A DNA stretch of 64,000 nucleotides, taken from Lolium rigidum. Its lineage: Eukaryota > Streptophyta > Magnoliopsida > Poales > Poaceae. Shown piece after piece: positions 21,196 to 34,505 of the stretch. The position numbers and the translations under genes were made by a program. The notes below the pieces were generated by a model. That model made no database searches, was not told the origin of the DNA, and worked only from the letters and a program-made list of their open reading frames with translations. The stretch spans positions 210,886,254-210,950,253 of the forward strand of contig NC_061509.1 of the NCBI RefSeq assembly GCF_022539505.1, in the 5' to 3' direction. Numbering within the stretch: position 1 is the first letter of the stretch; each line of letters opens with the position of its first letter.

Positions 21196-24100
21196 TCCAG
21201 GAGGGTAGGTCGTCCAATAGAGCTCAGAAAGTAATCTCGCGACAGGTGTTCATGGCAGAGAAGATGCCTCCACCAACGATTGAGTACTTAAATTGGTCAG
21301 GGCAAGACATTGGCTTCACAATAGCAGATCATCCGCAGCAAGTTCCTCGACCAGGGCAGTCAGCACTTATCTTACCAGCAGTAATCGCAGGATTCGATGT
21401 ATCCCGAGTATTCATAGATGGAGGCAGTAGTCTAAACCTTATGTACGCAGATACACTAAGGAAGATGAACATATCTCTAGCAAATCTGAAACCAACCGAC
21501 ACACGTTTCCATGGTATCACGCCAGAAAAGCCAAGTTATCCGTTGGGGAAGATCAATCTCGATGTTCAGTTTGGGACACGAGAAAACTACAGAATAGAAA
21601 GGCTGAAGTTTGAAGTTGTGGATTTCCCGTCACAGTATCACGCCTTGTTGGGACGGCCAGCATATGCCAGGTTCATGGCGGTGCCACATTACACATACTT
21701 GTTATGGAGGTTACCTGGACCTAAGGGACCAATTACAGTCAAAGGAAGCTTTGCGCTAGCCGATAAATGTGACAAGGATTTTCATCGACTGTCAGATACT
21801 TTCGGGATGCAAGCCGAATACATGGAGTCAAGGCTTATGACTGATTATGATGTGCTTCCAGATGTAGGGAGGCCTAACAAGGAACCAACCTTTAACACTG
21901 CAAAAGATTCCAAGGAGGTGCAGATTCACCCGACAGATCCGAAGAAGACAACGTCTATCGCGACAGATATGGACCTCGCATAGGAAAGCGCGCTCGTCGA
22001 GTTCCTCCGTGAGCACTGGAAAATCTTCGCATGGTGTCCAGCTGACATGCCAGGAGTACCCATGGAACTTGCCGAGCACCACCTAAATTTGGATCCAATC
22101 GCGAGACCAATTAAACAACCTTTGCGGCGTTTTTCGGAGCCAAACCGCAAAGCTATGTTATCAGAGATTGATCGACTAAGAGAAGCTGGTTTCATTAAGG
22201 AGCTGCATACAGAGGCCACGTGGGTAGCAAACCCAGTGTTGGTTCCGAAGAAAAACACTAAAGTCCTTCGCATGTGTGTCGACTTTACGTGTCTCAACAA
22301 ACACTGTCCAAAGGATCACTTTCCCCTCCCAAGGATCGATCAAATTATCGACTCCACGGCAGGATGTGAACGCCTTTCCTTCCTGGATGCATACTCTGGT
22401 TATAACCAGATCAGATTGAAAGAAGAGGACAAGGTCTAAACAGCGTTCATTACACCTTACGGCGTGTTTTGTTATAGAACAATGCCCTTCGGTTTGAAAA
22501 ACGCGGGAGCAACATATCAGCGGATGATGCAGAAGTGCTTAGCAACACAGATCGGGAAAAACGTGCAAGTATACATTGACGATGTCGTCATAACGTCAAA
22601 AAAGGGGGCCACTCTAATCGAGGACTTGAAGGAAACTTTTGACAACCTCGACAAGTTTTGTCTCAAGCTGAATCCGACGAAGTGTTCTTTCGGCGTCCCT
22701 GCAGGAGAACTTCTCGGGTTCTTAGTCTCAGCAAGAGGGATTGAAGCTAATCCCGAAAAAATCCAAGCTATTGTAACAATGAGGAAGCCAACAAAGTTGA
22801 AAGAAATACAACAGTTAACTGGGCGAGTCGCAGCTTTAAGCAGATTCGTCGCCAGGCTGGGAGAAAAGGCGTTACCGTTCTACGCTTTAATTAAACAAGG
22901 AGAGAAGTTCCAGTGGAACGAAGAGGCAGATAGAGCTTTCGAGGATCTCAAGCGCACAATTTCGACACCACCAATCTTGGTGGCACCAAAAGAGAAGGAA
23001 CCTCTCCTGTTATACATTGCGGCTACACCCCAGGTGGTCAGTACGGCGCTAGTTGTCGAAAGAGAGGAAGAAGGAAAACTCCATGGAGTGCAGAGGCCGG
23101 TATATTTCATCAGTGAAGTTTTATCGCCTTCAAACAACGGTATCCGCAGTACCAGAAGTTAGCATATGGAGTGTTCACAACCGCAAGAAAATTGCGGCAC
23201 TATTTTTCGGCACATCCGATAATAGTGGTCAATGAAGCACCTCTATCCAATATACTAAATAATCCAGAAGCTACAGGTCGTGTCTCCCTTTGGGGAATAG
23301 AACTTTCTCCTCGGGACATCACGTATGAAAAAAGAAAAGCAATAAAGTCGCAAATTCTGCCAGATTTCATCGCAGAGTGGATGGAGCTGCAAAATACAGG
23401 ACCCCCGGATTTATCGAGAACTTGGACTATGAACTTCGACGGGTCCAAGAGGGTAGAGGGAGCTGGAGCAGGCGTGATACTCATATCACCTGAAGGCGAC
23501 AAATTAAAGTATGTCTTACGGATGACGTTCCCAAACGCGTCTAACAATGAGGCAGAATACGAAGCTCTTATACACGGGATGAAGATGGCGAAGGCTTGTG
23601 GTGCAACTCGACTAAAAATCTTTGGCGACTCACAATTGGTAGCTCAGCAAGTCATGAACCAATGTGATGCAGTCAACGATAGCATGGTGGCATACAAAGA
23701 AGTGTACAATGAGCTCGAGAAGTTATTTGATGGATGCGAAGTAAATCACATCAGCAGGCTGAGCAATGATGAAGCCGATGTTCTTGCAAACATCGGGTCG
23801 CAGTGCCTCGCAATTCCACCAGGTGTGTTTTGGGAAGAGATAACCGAGAGGTCTACAAAACCAAAGAAGGCGCAGAAGAAGCAGAAGGAGGAGAAAACCT
23901 CGGCGGCTCCCAAAGAAATACCAGAAGAAGAAGAGGAACAGGAGTTAGTAATGATGGTGCAGGTCCCATGGATGCAAGCGCACATATCGTACATCTTAAG
24001 GAAAGAAATACCCGATGACCCAGTTGAAGCAAGGCGAGTTATTCGACGATCCAAAGCCTTTACAGTGGTCAAAGGGGAGCTGTACAAACGCAGTATTTCG

Positions 24101-25203
24101 GGTGTGTTACAAAGGTGCGTCACACCCGAAGAAGGAAGGATAATCCTGAAGGACGTACACGAGGGAATATGTGGTCATCACGCGAGCAGTCGAGCTATTG
24201 CCGCCAAGGTTTTTCGAGCTGGATTCTACTGGTTGACAGCAATCGAGGAGGCGAAGGAGATAGTACGAACTTGTGACGCATACCAGAGATTTGCCGCGAA
24301 ACCTCATTCTCCGGCAGCAGAGCTGATGCCAATACCATTGTCTTGGCCCTTTGCTCAATGGGGCCTCGACATGGTGGGAAAGTTACATAAAGCCTCGCCA
24401 GGAGGATACGAGTATATGCTCGTCGCTGTCGATAAATTTACCAAGTGGATAGAAGCAAAGCCGATAAATTCACCAGACGCAGCGTCTGCAATAAAGTTCG
24501 TGAAAAGCATTGTTTTTCGGTTTGGAGTACCTCATAGTATCGTCACGGACAATGGCAGTAACTTCACATCCAAGGAATTCAAGGCATATTGCGCAGAAGT
24601 AGGCATTAAATTGCACTTCGCGTCAGTTGGGCACCCGCAAACCAATGGTCAGGTCGAGAAAGCCAACGGTATCATCTGCAACGGTATCAAGAAGCGATTG
24701 CTGGGACCACTGGAAAAAGCTCGGCATACGTGGCCAGAAGAGTTGCCAAGTGTATTATGGAGTATTCGAACAACGCCAAATACAGCGACGCAGGAGACTC
24801 CGTTTTTTCTGGTCCATGGAGCAGAGGCAGTACTGCCGATAGAAATAGAGCATGATTCTCCAAGAGTCACGGAGTACGATGAAGAAACTTCCAGAAGAGC
24901 ATTAGAGGACGATGTCGATGCACTTGACGAAGCTCGAGATGAAGTACTATCACGGGTCACCAAGTACCAGCAAGATCTGAAAAATTACCACAGTCGACGT
25001 TTGCGACCAAGATCCTTTCAGGTTGGAGATCTAGTTCTACGACTCAATCAACAGAGTACTGAAAAACTCGAGTCACCATGGCTTGGCCCTTACATCGTCA
25101 CGGAAGTCATCGAAGGAGGAGCATACATGATCAAGGACAAGAAGACGGGGGTTCCCGAGAAAAACCATGGAACGTGGCGCAGCTAAGGCGTTTCTACGCT
25201 TAG
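21192..25203 (+). pseudogene. Element T pol (protease, RT, RNase H, integrase), broken
   Basis: Domains in order: aspartic protease with FIDGGSSLNL (about 21412-21441), reverse transcriptase with the YIDD box (about 22570), a degenerate first RNase H, a second RNase H-like domain (MNFDGSKR, NEAEYEAL, FGDSQ; about 23430-23800), integrase with HEGICGHH zinc region, catalytic Asp in GLDMVGK and TDNGSNF and Glu in NGQVEKANG, and a C-terminal region ending at TAG 25201-25203. Defects: TAG 21981-21983, TAA 22437-22439, a frameshift near 23140, another near 25155, and Tyr replacing the second Cys of the integrase zinc finger (CDAYQRF). It cannot make a full polyprotein. Confidence 0.88.
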
Positions 25204-25696
25204 TGTCGAAATATAGTCCTCCTTGTAAAAATACAATGTACTGAAACGCCCGCGAGTTTTCAGACGCACTCTTTTCCTTTTCCAGGGCACCGAGTGGGGC
25301 TGGAAAAGGTTTTTAATGAGGCGGGCTCGCGGTGCTGCAATATAATAAAGATAGTGGAGATATATATCTTTTTCTTCGACAGGCTCGGGGGCTTATGCCC
25401 AAGAGTTACAATATATATTATCAAAAATATTTCGCCTTGGTGTAAAACACCTCGCAAAATAAATGAAGATACAAAATAGCGATCAGCAAAAAAGGCTCGG
25501 GGGCTCGTACCCGCAAATATAGTACACTCAATATAATTTATTTTGCCTTGGTTCAACCTCGTTTACACAATAAAGAAAATCGCCACCGAAACACTCAGGG
25601 GCACGACAAAGAAAAAGAAAGGAATACATCTTTCGTGGCTTTACAATATACAAGGTACAATCATTGAGGAAAATCGGCAAGACAAAGGAAAAATTC
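25204..25696. other. Element T spacer with polypurine-like repeats
   Basis: Non-coding. Contains two copies of a motif close to the element PPT (ggctcgggggct at about 25382 and 25494), spaced about 112 bp apart in similar surrounding sequence. Confidence 0.6.
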
Positions 25697-28600
25697 CTAA
25701 CGGCCGCCTAATATGTTATCTATGGTCATTCGTTCACTATTGGAAGTGCGAGTGCTATGTTCAGCATAGCTGCCCTTCACGAAGAATTCAGCATCCATCC
25801 GAAGCAATTCATCCATCATATCTTCGGCAACAGGCTTTACCACATCATCAATTTTGTCAATATTCCTCTTCCTCTTCGCCATCTTGGCTAGGCACTTGGC
25901 GACAATTCGACTCATGTCTAACTTCGGATAGCAGATTTGTATCATGATCATAGCAAATCTCGCGCCAGCAGACATTTGAGCCCGTACAAATCCATGGATT
26001 CGAGGGGCATCCCGGAATTTTTCCATCAGAGCAGGCAGAGTTTCTGGCATCTTGTTGCGCGGGAACAAGGCGCTGTAAACCAAAGACAAAGTTCTTTTAC
26101 AGAAATCAAGGAACTCACGAACCTGACAAGCACGGTCTTGAAATCTAACAATCGGTCGCGTGCGTTCTGGAGTGGCCCAGAACAGAGAACCATGGTCAAG
26201 TGAAAGGTTAACCAGGAGATTTGTCCTTGTGTCTACCCTTTGGTCTTCGGCAGCAGTGTCTAGAAAGGAACCTATTTGGCGACAGCACAAGAATTTCAAA
26301 GGAGGAAACAGTGAAAAAACAGAAGAAGTTTTTGTTTGCAAAAGTATACCTGACATATCCACACTGGCTTCATTCATCAACTCGAGCATAAAATTCTCTC
26401 GGGTGGTAGCCTTCGCAGCTTCAGAAATGGCGGCTTCCTTGGCAGCTATGGCTTCCTGAGCCTGCTGCAGCGCAACTTTCTCTTTTTCGGATGCCTTCCG
26501 AGATTGTTCCATCATCACAAGTGTTTGCTTCTTCGCATACTGAAGCTGCTGACGAAGTTCCTCCAAATCCTGTGCTGAACCCTTACTCGAGGAATCTTCA
26601 CCAAATTCACTATCAATAGGTGTTTTCTTCGAGCGAGAGGAAGCAGGAAAAACATCGGAGGGACGAGGAGTTGAAGTGTAGTTATCAAATATCAACTGAA
26701 AACAAAAGGTTCGACATCAATCATCAAGCAAAATAGAATTCCATTGATTTTCAGAATATTTACAAGGCATTACAATGGAGGACGCCCTAACGAGCTAGTG
26801 GGGTAAGTGTCGCCAAAAGCTACTTTGGCGACAGCATCAAAAGGAAGAAAGAAAAAGAAAAAAGTAAGAAAGACAGGGTGGTCTACTTGACCTCCGGCTT
26901 GGATGAGCTTGGTGCAGGAGTGGGTTTGCAACCGAGGAAGGCAAGGATCGGCTTTGAGGGTGGCTTGGCAGCTTTAATTAAAGATTGCCATTTCTTCGTC
27001 TCCTGCTCTTTTATGTCGCCAACTTTAGCCCAGTCGACGTTTTGTCGGCTGTCAACAATCAGAGCGATTGTTCCTTCAACGCCAATCTTTAGGCCTTCTT
27101 GGCGAAGTTTGAGCCCAAGATCTTCCGTCACATTGAAGCATTTGGCGAGAGCAGTGAAAGTGTTGGGCTCTTCTTTCTTCGGGAAGAAATAGGGGAAAAG
27201 CTTCGACAAACCTGCTTCGGCGTCAGCAAGGCCATCACGTGCTTCATCTCCATGTATTTCAAGGAGAGAAAGCGCGTCGATAAGCTCATCACCTTCAGGA
27301 TTTTCCAGTTCATACTCTTGGTGCGTTCTCCCTGAAAACAAGCAAAAGGAAGCTCATTAATAAGTGCGCTAGAAGCAACTCGAAGAAATGCACAAGGATT
27401 TGAGTACTCACTGACAAAACGTCGACTCTGCGATTGCAAGCGACTGAGGATTTCCTTTTCACGAGCAGCTTGCTCGGTCATCTTATCGCTCAAAGCAGTT
27501 TCCGCCTCATGAAGTCTTTTTCGAAGATCTTCGACAGTGGCAGCCTCTGCCTTAGCTTTCTTGGCATCTGCTTTAGCCTTCTTACGAGCTTTTTCACTTT
27601 GCTCCAGTTTACGAGCAAGTGCGTCAGCACGCTTGTTGGCTTCCACAAGATTTTCTGACAAAATAATAGACAGCAATCAAAATCATGACAAGAAAGCTGA
27701 GGAAGATGTCATTTGCCAAAAGAAGTAGCAGAGTAATACCTTCGGCTTTTTTGGCATGATCACGGTACCCGATGAATTGGGTACCGAAACGGATGAATTC
27801 CTTCATCAAAGGCTGACAAAAAAGATAGAGAAAGAAGGCATCAATGCAGTAAAAAGTTCGACAGAAAAAGAAAAAGGAAGCAAAAAACAAAACAAAAAGT
27901 CGACAACATTGGAAAATTCGGAATAGAAGAGAAGAAGTGAACAACTTACATCATCCAAGGAAGGAGTCGTGGAACTACTAGGTAGTAAGGCAAGCTCCTT
28001 GGTTGGCTCGACCCTTGCCCTCTTCGGTGAAGGGACACGGGGGCTTGCAGGAGGAGTTGGATGCTCAATATTTTGCTGAGGAGGCGAGGTTTCATCTCCA
28101 TCCGGCTGAGTTTCAGACACAACTAAAGTACGCGACGTACTCGTTCGAGCAGTCGCGTCAATAGGTTGTTCTTCTTCCTCGTCACCACTTCAATAAAAAT
28201 GGCGACAATATAAGAATCGAGATAGACAAAAACATCGAAAGCAAAGCAATAAAGAGCAATAGAGAACTTACGAGCTGACAAGAGCAGCCTCGTAGGGGTT
28301 GAAAGCTGTTTTCCTTTCGGAAGGACCAGCTTCTTCGGCTTTGGAGGCGCCGGAATCGGCGACTTCATCCCTTTTCCTCTTGTTCCTTGGAGAAACAGCG
28401 GAAGGAAGGGAGCGAGTCGAGACAGTGGCCTCAGACTCGGCTTCTTTTTCAGAGGAAGCCGCGGATTTTTGAGAACCCGCGACTTCACTTTCAGGGCGAG
28501 AAGCACCCTGGTTGTCTTCCTCGACAACGGTACGTTCTTCGACTTCTCCACCTTCAGGAAGAGGAGGAAGAGAAGCCAGAATAGGGTGGTTCTGTGAAAA

Positions 28601-29668
28601 ACAAAGAGTGTCGACAAACAGTTATGCAATGGACGCTAGCAAGATAGTAATCGATAAGATACCAGAAACTCGAGAAGACAATATAGTAGTCAAGAGGAAC
28701 AATTACCTCGGGAAGGGGATTGGCGCCACTATATGGCGTAATGCGGCAAGAGGATGGAATAGGATCCTTCTTGTTGAGTGACGAGATCTTTCGGATCAGT
28801 TTTTCCAAATCCTTCAAAGGAAGGTCTTTGGAGAGCCTGTCGACGTCTTCTTCACCAGCGTACATCCAAAGGGGATTTTGGCGAGCTTGGATAGGCTGCA
28901 CTCTAATCCTAAGGAAATAGGCTGTGATTTGAATACCCGACAGTTCCTTGCCACGGGTGTTCTGTAGCTGATGGATGCGAGTCATCAGCGCCTCTGTCGC
29001 CAATTTCTCGTCTTCGGTAGCTTCAGCATCCCAAGAACGGCGGCGAAGGAATTTGGCTCCTCCATCGAAAGGAGCGATGTTGTTCTCCACCGAGATCGGA
29101 GCTCTCTTCGTGCACATAGAGCCACTTTCTTTCGCCAACCTTGGACGGAGTCGGGGAATTTGACGTCGAAGTACTCGACGTCAGAACGAACACAGATAAC
29201 AACGCCGCCGATGTTATAGGCGACGTTGTGGGAGCCATTGCGGCGGAGGCGGAAAATGCGCTTCCACAGAGCCCAATTGGGTTGGACTCCGAGGAAGCAC
29301 TCACATAGTGTGATAAAAATCGACACGTGGAGGATGGAATTGGGCATCAGCTCATGCAGCTGAAGCCCATAGACAAAAAGAAGACCTCGAAGAAACTCGT
29401 GGATAGGGGGAGAAAGACCGCGGATGAGGTGGTCAATGAAACTGACCCGGTACTCAATTGGAGGCGATGGATAGCTCTCCTCCTTGGGGAAGCGCAGCGC
29501 GTTCTCCTTCTTGGTGAACCCCAGCTTCTTCAGCAGGTTCATATCCTGGTTGGAGATCTTGGATCTCTCCCACTCCAGATCTTCGGCGGCCATCTTGGAT
29601 TCCGGAGTGCTATGCCTGGTCAGATGCGCGCGAGGTGGCATCAATGAGCATGGAGGAGAAATATGCAA
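25697..29668 (-). CDS. Antisense multi-exon gene of element T (Transposase_28 type, 'putative gypsy type transposon')
   Basis: The gene runs opposite to gag-pol. Exon 1 (about 29668/29641 down to about 29110) fits the plant family annotated as putative gypsy type transposon: conserved FIDHLIRGL, FLRGLLFVYGLQLHEL, PNSILHV, CECFLGVQPNW and YFDVKFPDS. A one-base disturbance near 29130 shifts the frame just after GWRKK. Further open segments (28554-29138, 28123-28629, 27806-28120, 27128-27676, 26883-27341, 25697-26695) are separated by likely introns. The central one is an Ala/Lys/Glu-rich coiled coil. Such antisense genes are known from Tat-lineage elements; the function is unknown. Exon borders were not resolved. 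Confidence 0.6.
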
Positions 29669-29699
29669 GCGTGGTTGAGCGCTTGAAGCAATGGGAGCA

Positions 29700-31033
29700 G
29701 TGGAGGATTTTGCAGAGGAGAAGCAGAGGTGCGGTGCGAGCGAAAGTATTGGCGGAGGAAGACGATGACCTTAAATAGAGGTGCGGTGAAACGACGCACC
29801 ATTGGATGAGGAGATTGCGGGATAGATGGTGTACAAGTGGACAAGGGGTAAAAAGTAATTTCATGATGACGAGAAAAAACAGGAGCTACAGTGCATGCGC
29901 CAGGAAAAGTGGAGGACGTGTGTCCCCCACTTGCACGACGTGTCAATTTGCTGAGAAATTTGGGCCCGCAAGTCAGAGAGAGAGCAGTTCTCGCGTTTTC
30001 CCGATGCAGCAGTCGTGGCTATCATCAGCAATGATGTCACCTTGGCAAGACTAAAATTCGGCTAAGCAGCTTCATAATAATGGCGACAGCAGAAGATTGT
30101 TGATTATTTCGAGAGCCTTTGATCAAATACAAGTTTTTGATCAAATGCTCGGGGGCTACTTTGGAACAATGAAAAACTTCGAGAGGGACAAAATAGAAAT
30201 GGCGAGAGCCTATGATCAAATACAAGCATTTGTTCATAGCCTCGGGGGCTACTCTCATCGGGAGCGCTGTTCGCGCACCTGACAGATATAAAAAATTTGA
30301 GAAAGAAGGAAAATATAGCAACGTAAGGCGTTGAGCCTACACCCAAGCCCAAGTCCTTGGCTGTAGCCTCGGGGGCTACTCCCATCGGGAACGCTGTTCG
30401 CGTGCCCGATGAAATTATAAAAAAGAGGATAAGAAGAAAATGTGAGCATATTTCGAGTTATAATAAATAACTCTACATATACTCCCATCGGGAGAGCAAT
30501 ATAAGTCATCCGTTGACTCAATAAAATGTGCTATTCCATCAGCCGAAAAAGCACTCGACAATATATTCTCAGAGCGCCAAAGTTGCGAATAATCTCTGAA
30601 TGCCGAAAAACTTTGCGAAGGTAAGACCCCAGATCCGTTCTGAGTGGCGTGGCGCCGTCTCTGACGTCGGTTTGCTACTTTTTTCCGTATCAACAGATAC
30701 GAAGAAAAATCCTAACGGACGCGTTAGGTACCCGATAAAACATGACTGGGACTCGACAGAATGGTAAGACCTTAAGCGGCACCTGTCGAAGTTTACACCA
30801 GTATCCCGAGATCATGTCCAGGGACGTGATCTTGAAGTAGGTTTTTGCGGATTGCCACTAGAGCAGTTAACTAGTACCTGATCCGTCAGATGAACTAGCC
30901 CCAACTACGATTATCCCTGTATAATATATAATTTCGTATCCAAAGATATGTGATAAAGTTCCGAGTTATTGAACGAATATAAAGTTGGAGATTTTCCCTG
31001 ACTCTGCGATTCAAGCAAAATCTCGGGGGCTAC
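29700..31033. other. Element T 3' region with repeated PPT-like motifs
   Basis: No gene seen. The motif ctcgggggctac occurs at about 30149, 30241 and 30368 and finally at 31022-31033, directly before the 3' LTR, where it is the polypurine tract. The sequence cccatcggga (or close) follows three of them. Confidence 0.75.
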
Positions 31034-31420
31034 TGACATAGGCATCCCCAATGGGCCTGCCGAAGATGGCACCCGGGGTTTACTGAAGGCCCACGACCCG
31101 AAGGATAAGGAGAATCGGAAGCCCAAATTATTATTAAGGAAAGCTAGAGTTGTATTAGGAAACAATACTTGTAATCTTGCGGGATGAGTTGGAAACCCTC
31201 CCGGATTCTGTAACTTGTGTATTACGAATCCCTCGAACTCCACCTCCTATATAAGGGGGAGTCGAGGGACAAAGAAAGCATCGAATCATTGTCTCACAAA
31301 CCCTAATTTTCATATCGTCGAGTACTTTTCGGCTGAAACCTTCGAGATCTACTTGCCCTCTACTTCCGACTAAAACCCTAGTCTACAACCCGTAGGCATT
31401 GATAAGTTAATCCCTTGTCA
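31034..31420 (+). repeat. Element T 3' LTR
   Basis: 387 bp, two differences from the 5' LTR (g/a near 31102 and t/a near 31185 by position in this copy). Followed by the ggcgt duplication. Confidence 0.92.
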
Positions 31421-31425
31421 GGCGT

Positions 31426-31818
31426 GTATAGATGGGTGCTAGGGGAGTGTGGTGGTGAAGGGAAACACCTCGTGGTGGTCTGTGGCGTCCAGCATAGCGG
31501 GGTGGCGTGGCCGTGCCCACATCGGCGTGCATGTTCGGCATTGGCATCAGCATGTATGTTCGTCATTGGCCTCGGTGGTATCTCTGGTGCGTCAGTGATC
31601 GAATGAGGGGACGAGATTGAGGGTGCATCCTGACGGCGACCTAGCAGTGGCGGCGAGCATAGCCGTTCTGACCATGCCGATATCGGCATCGGCATCATTT
31701 GGAGGCTGTGGTGCTCGAGTCATGGTGGAAATTGCGATATTATTATATAGAAAATAGCTAGATCTCTAAATCGATGCATATGAAGCTACATATATATTCT
31801 TGGTCATAATCCCCTTAT
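31426..31818. other. Element M segment between T and the B3 exon
   Basis: GC-rich sequence with repeated ggcat/ggcatc motifs near 31510-31700. No gene recognised. It lies downstream of the B3 stop codon in minus orientation. Confidence 0.4.
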
Positions 31819-31962
31819 CTAAAGGGGATGGATGCATGGCTTCACGTCGTCGTCGCTTTCATCGTCAGTATCTTGGTCGTCCGTGTAGTAGTACTTCCTG
31901 CACATTGTTCCGTCGAACACCTTCACTGCGAGCACATCATCGCCTTCATATTTGAAGTGTAC
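31819..31962 (-). pseudogene. B3-domain gene, 3' half of last exon (split by element D)
   Basis: Read on the minus strand from the target duplication (31958-31962), the frame continues exactly the one ending at 53575. It gives HFKYEGDD, VKVFDGTMCRKYY, an acidic tail and TAG at 31819-31821. The pattern F-x-Y-E-G-D-D...V-K-V-F-D is the C-terminal strand region of plant B3 domains. When the insertion and one copy of the duplication are removed, the frame joins without a shift. See 53575-54018 for the rest. Confidence 0.75.
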
Positions 31963-33408
31963 TGATTTCTACGCGCGCTTCTATTCCTTTAGACAGTGTT
32001 GGGCCTCCAAGAGCAGAGGTTTGTAGAACAGCAGCAAGTTTCCCTTAAGTGAATCACCCAAGGTTTATCGAACTCAGGGAGGTAGAGGACAAAGATATCC
32101 CTCTCAAGCAACCCTGCAATTACGATACTAGAAGTCTCTTGTGTCCCCAACACACCTAATACACTTATCAGATGTATAGGTGCACTAGTTCGGCGAAGAG
32201 ATAGTGAAATACAAGTGATATGGATGTATATGAGCGGTAATAACAATCTGAATAAAATATGGCAGCGAGTAAACATGCAACGGAACAGTAAGTAAACGGA
32301 GATTCGATGTTCGGAAATAAGGCCTAGGGATCCTACTTTCACTAGTGGACACTCTCAACATTGATCACATAACTGAATAAACAAATACTACTTTCTCTAC
32401 ACTCTCTTGTTGGATGACAAACACCATTCATTGTGTAGACCTACAAGAGCTCCCTCAAGCCGGAGTTAACAAGCTCCACAACATTCGGTGTTCATATTTA
32501 AGTAACCTTAGAGTGCATAATAGACCATTGCAATTATACCGAGTACTAACATAGCATGCACACTGTCACCGTGAGGCTATGAAAGGGGGAATAGATCGCA
32601 TCAATACTATCATAGTAATAGTTAACTTCATAATCTACAAGAGATCACAATCATAACCTACGCCAAGTACTACATGATGCACATACTCGTCAACATTACA
32701 TCATGGAGGAGGAATAGAGTACTTTAATAACATCACTAGAGTAGCACATAGATGATATTCAACTAGATCACAAAGAGAGAGATGAACCACATAGCTACGG
32801 TAGAGCCCTTAGCCTCGGGGGAGAACTACTCCCTCCTCATCATAGGAGACAGCAGCGATGATGAAGATGGCGGTGGTGTCGATGGAGATGCCTTCCGGGG
32901 GCACTTCCCCGTCCCGGCGGCGTGCCGGAACAGAGACTTCTGTCCCCCGAATCTTGGCTTCGCGATGGTTGCGGCTCTGGAACTTTTCTCGTATCGTGGC
33001 TTATCGGTATAGGGTTTTCGCGATGGAGACTTTATATAGGCGGAAGGGCAGCCTCGGAGGAGTCCTGGTGCAGCCACACCATAGGGGGGCGCCCCCCCCC
33101 CCTTGGCCGCGCCGCCTTGTGGGGTGGGGCCCCCAGGGCTCCCCTCTGGTCCCTCTTCGGTGCTCTGGAACCTTCGGTGAAATATAAGATCGTGCGCGTT
33201 GATTTCGTCCAATTCCGAGAATATTTCCTGTGTAAGATTTCTGAAACCAAAAACAGCGAGAAAACGAGAACCGGCACTTCGGCATCTTGTTAATAGGTTA
33301 GTTCCGGAAAATGCATCAAAACGATATAAAGTGTGAACAAAACATGTAGGTATTGTCATAAAACTAGTATGGAACCTCAGAAATTATAGATACGTTGGAG
33401 ACGTATCA
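31963..33408 (-). repeat. Element D 3' LTR
   Basis: TG...CA in minus orientation; ends at ...gacgtatca. The minus strand has CCTATATAAAGTC near 33040, a good TATA box. Contains a C homopolymer near 33090 that is longer in the other LTR. Confidence 0.9.
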
Positions 33409-34500
33409 AGCATCCCCAAGCTTAGTTCCTACTCGCCCTCGAGTAGGTAAACGATAACAAGAATAATTTCTGAAGTGACATGCTACTTACATAATCTTGA
33501 TCATACTATTGCAAAGCATATGAGATGAATGAAGTGATTCAAAGCAATGGTAAAGACAATGAATAAACAATTGAATCATATAGCAAAGACTTTTCATGAA
33601 TAATACTTTCAAGACAAGCATCAATAAGACTTGCATAAGAGTTAACTCATAAAGTAATAAATTCTTAGTAGAAAGATTTGAAGCAACACAAAGGAAGATA
33701 TAAGTTTCAGCGGTTGCTTTCAACTTCAACATGTTTATCTCATGGATAATTGTCAACACAAAGTAATATAACAAGTGCAATAGGTAAACATGTAAGAATC
33801 AATGCACACAGTTCACACAAGTGTTTGCTTCTAAGATAGAAAGAAGTAGGTAAACTGACTCAACATAAAAGTAGAAGAAAGGCCCTTCGCAGAGGGAAGC
33901 ATGGATTACTATTTTTGTGCTAGAGCTTTTCATTTTGAAAACATAGAAACAATTTTGTCAACGGTAGTAATAAAGCATATGTGTTATGTATAAGATATCC
34001 TATAAGTTGCAAGCCTCATGCATAGTATACCAATAGTGCCCGCACCTTGTCCTAATTAGCTTGGATTTACATGGATTATCATTGCATAACATATGTTTCA
34101 ACCAAGTGTCACAAAGGGGTACCTCTATGCCGCCTGTACAAAGGTCTAAGGAGAAAGATCGCATTTGATTTTATCGTTTTTGATTATTCTCAACTTAGAC
34201 ATCCATACCGGGACAACATAGACAACAGATAATGGACCTCATTAATGCATAAGCATTCAACAACAGATAATATACTCATAAGAGATTGAAGATTAATGTC
34301 CAAACTGAAACTTCCACCATGATTCAAGGTTTTAGTTAGCGGCCCAATGTTCTTCTCTAACAATATGCATACTCAAACCGTTTGATCATGATAAATCACC
34401 CTTACTTCAGACAAGACGAACATGCATAGCAACTCACATGATATTCAACAAAGGTGTAATAGTTGGTGGTGTCCCCAGAAACATGGTTACCGCTCAACAA
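33409..34500 (-). other. Element D 3' non-coding internal region
   Basis: Homologous to 9290-10375 of element E. No gene seen. Interrupted by F at 34501. Confidence 0.75.
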
Positions 34501-34505
34501 GCAAC

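Larger units (their letters stand above)
18369..31420 (+). mobile_element. Element T: Tat-lineage Ty3/gypsy retrotransposon, 13.05 kb
   Basis: Two 387-bp LTRs (18369-18755 and 31034-31420) differ at two positions by my reading. The 5-bp duplication ggcgt flanks both ends (18364-18368 and 31421-31425). Order: PBS, gag, pol (protease, RT, RNase H, second RNase H-like domain, integrase), a long 3' region with an antisense multi-exon gene, PPT. Two RNase H domains and the antisense gene point to the Tat group (compare Grande/RIRE2-type elements). With the often used grass LTR rate of 1.3e-8 per site per year the LTR difference would mean about 0.2 million years. Pol is multiply broken in this copy. 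Confidence 0.92.
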
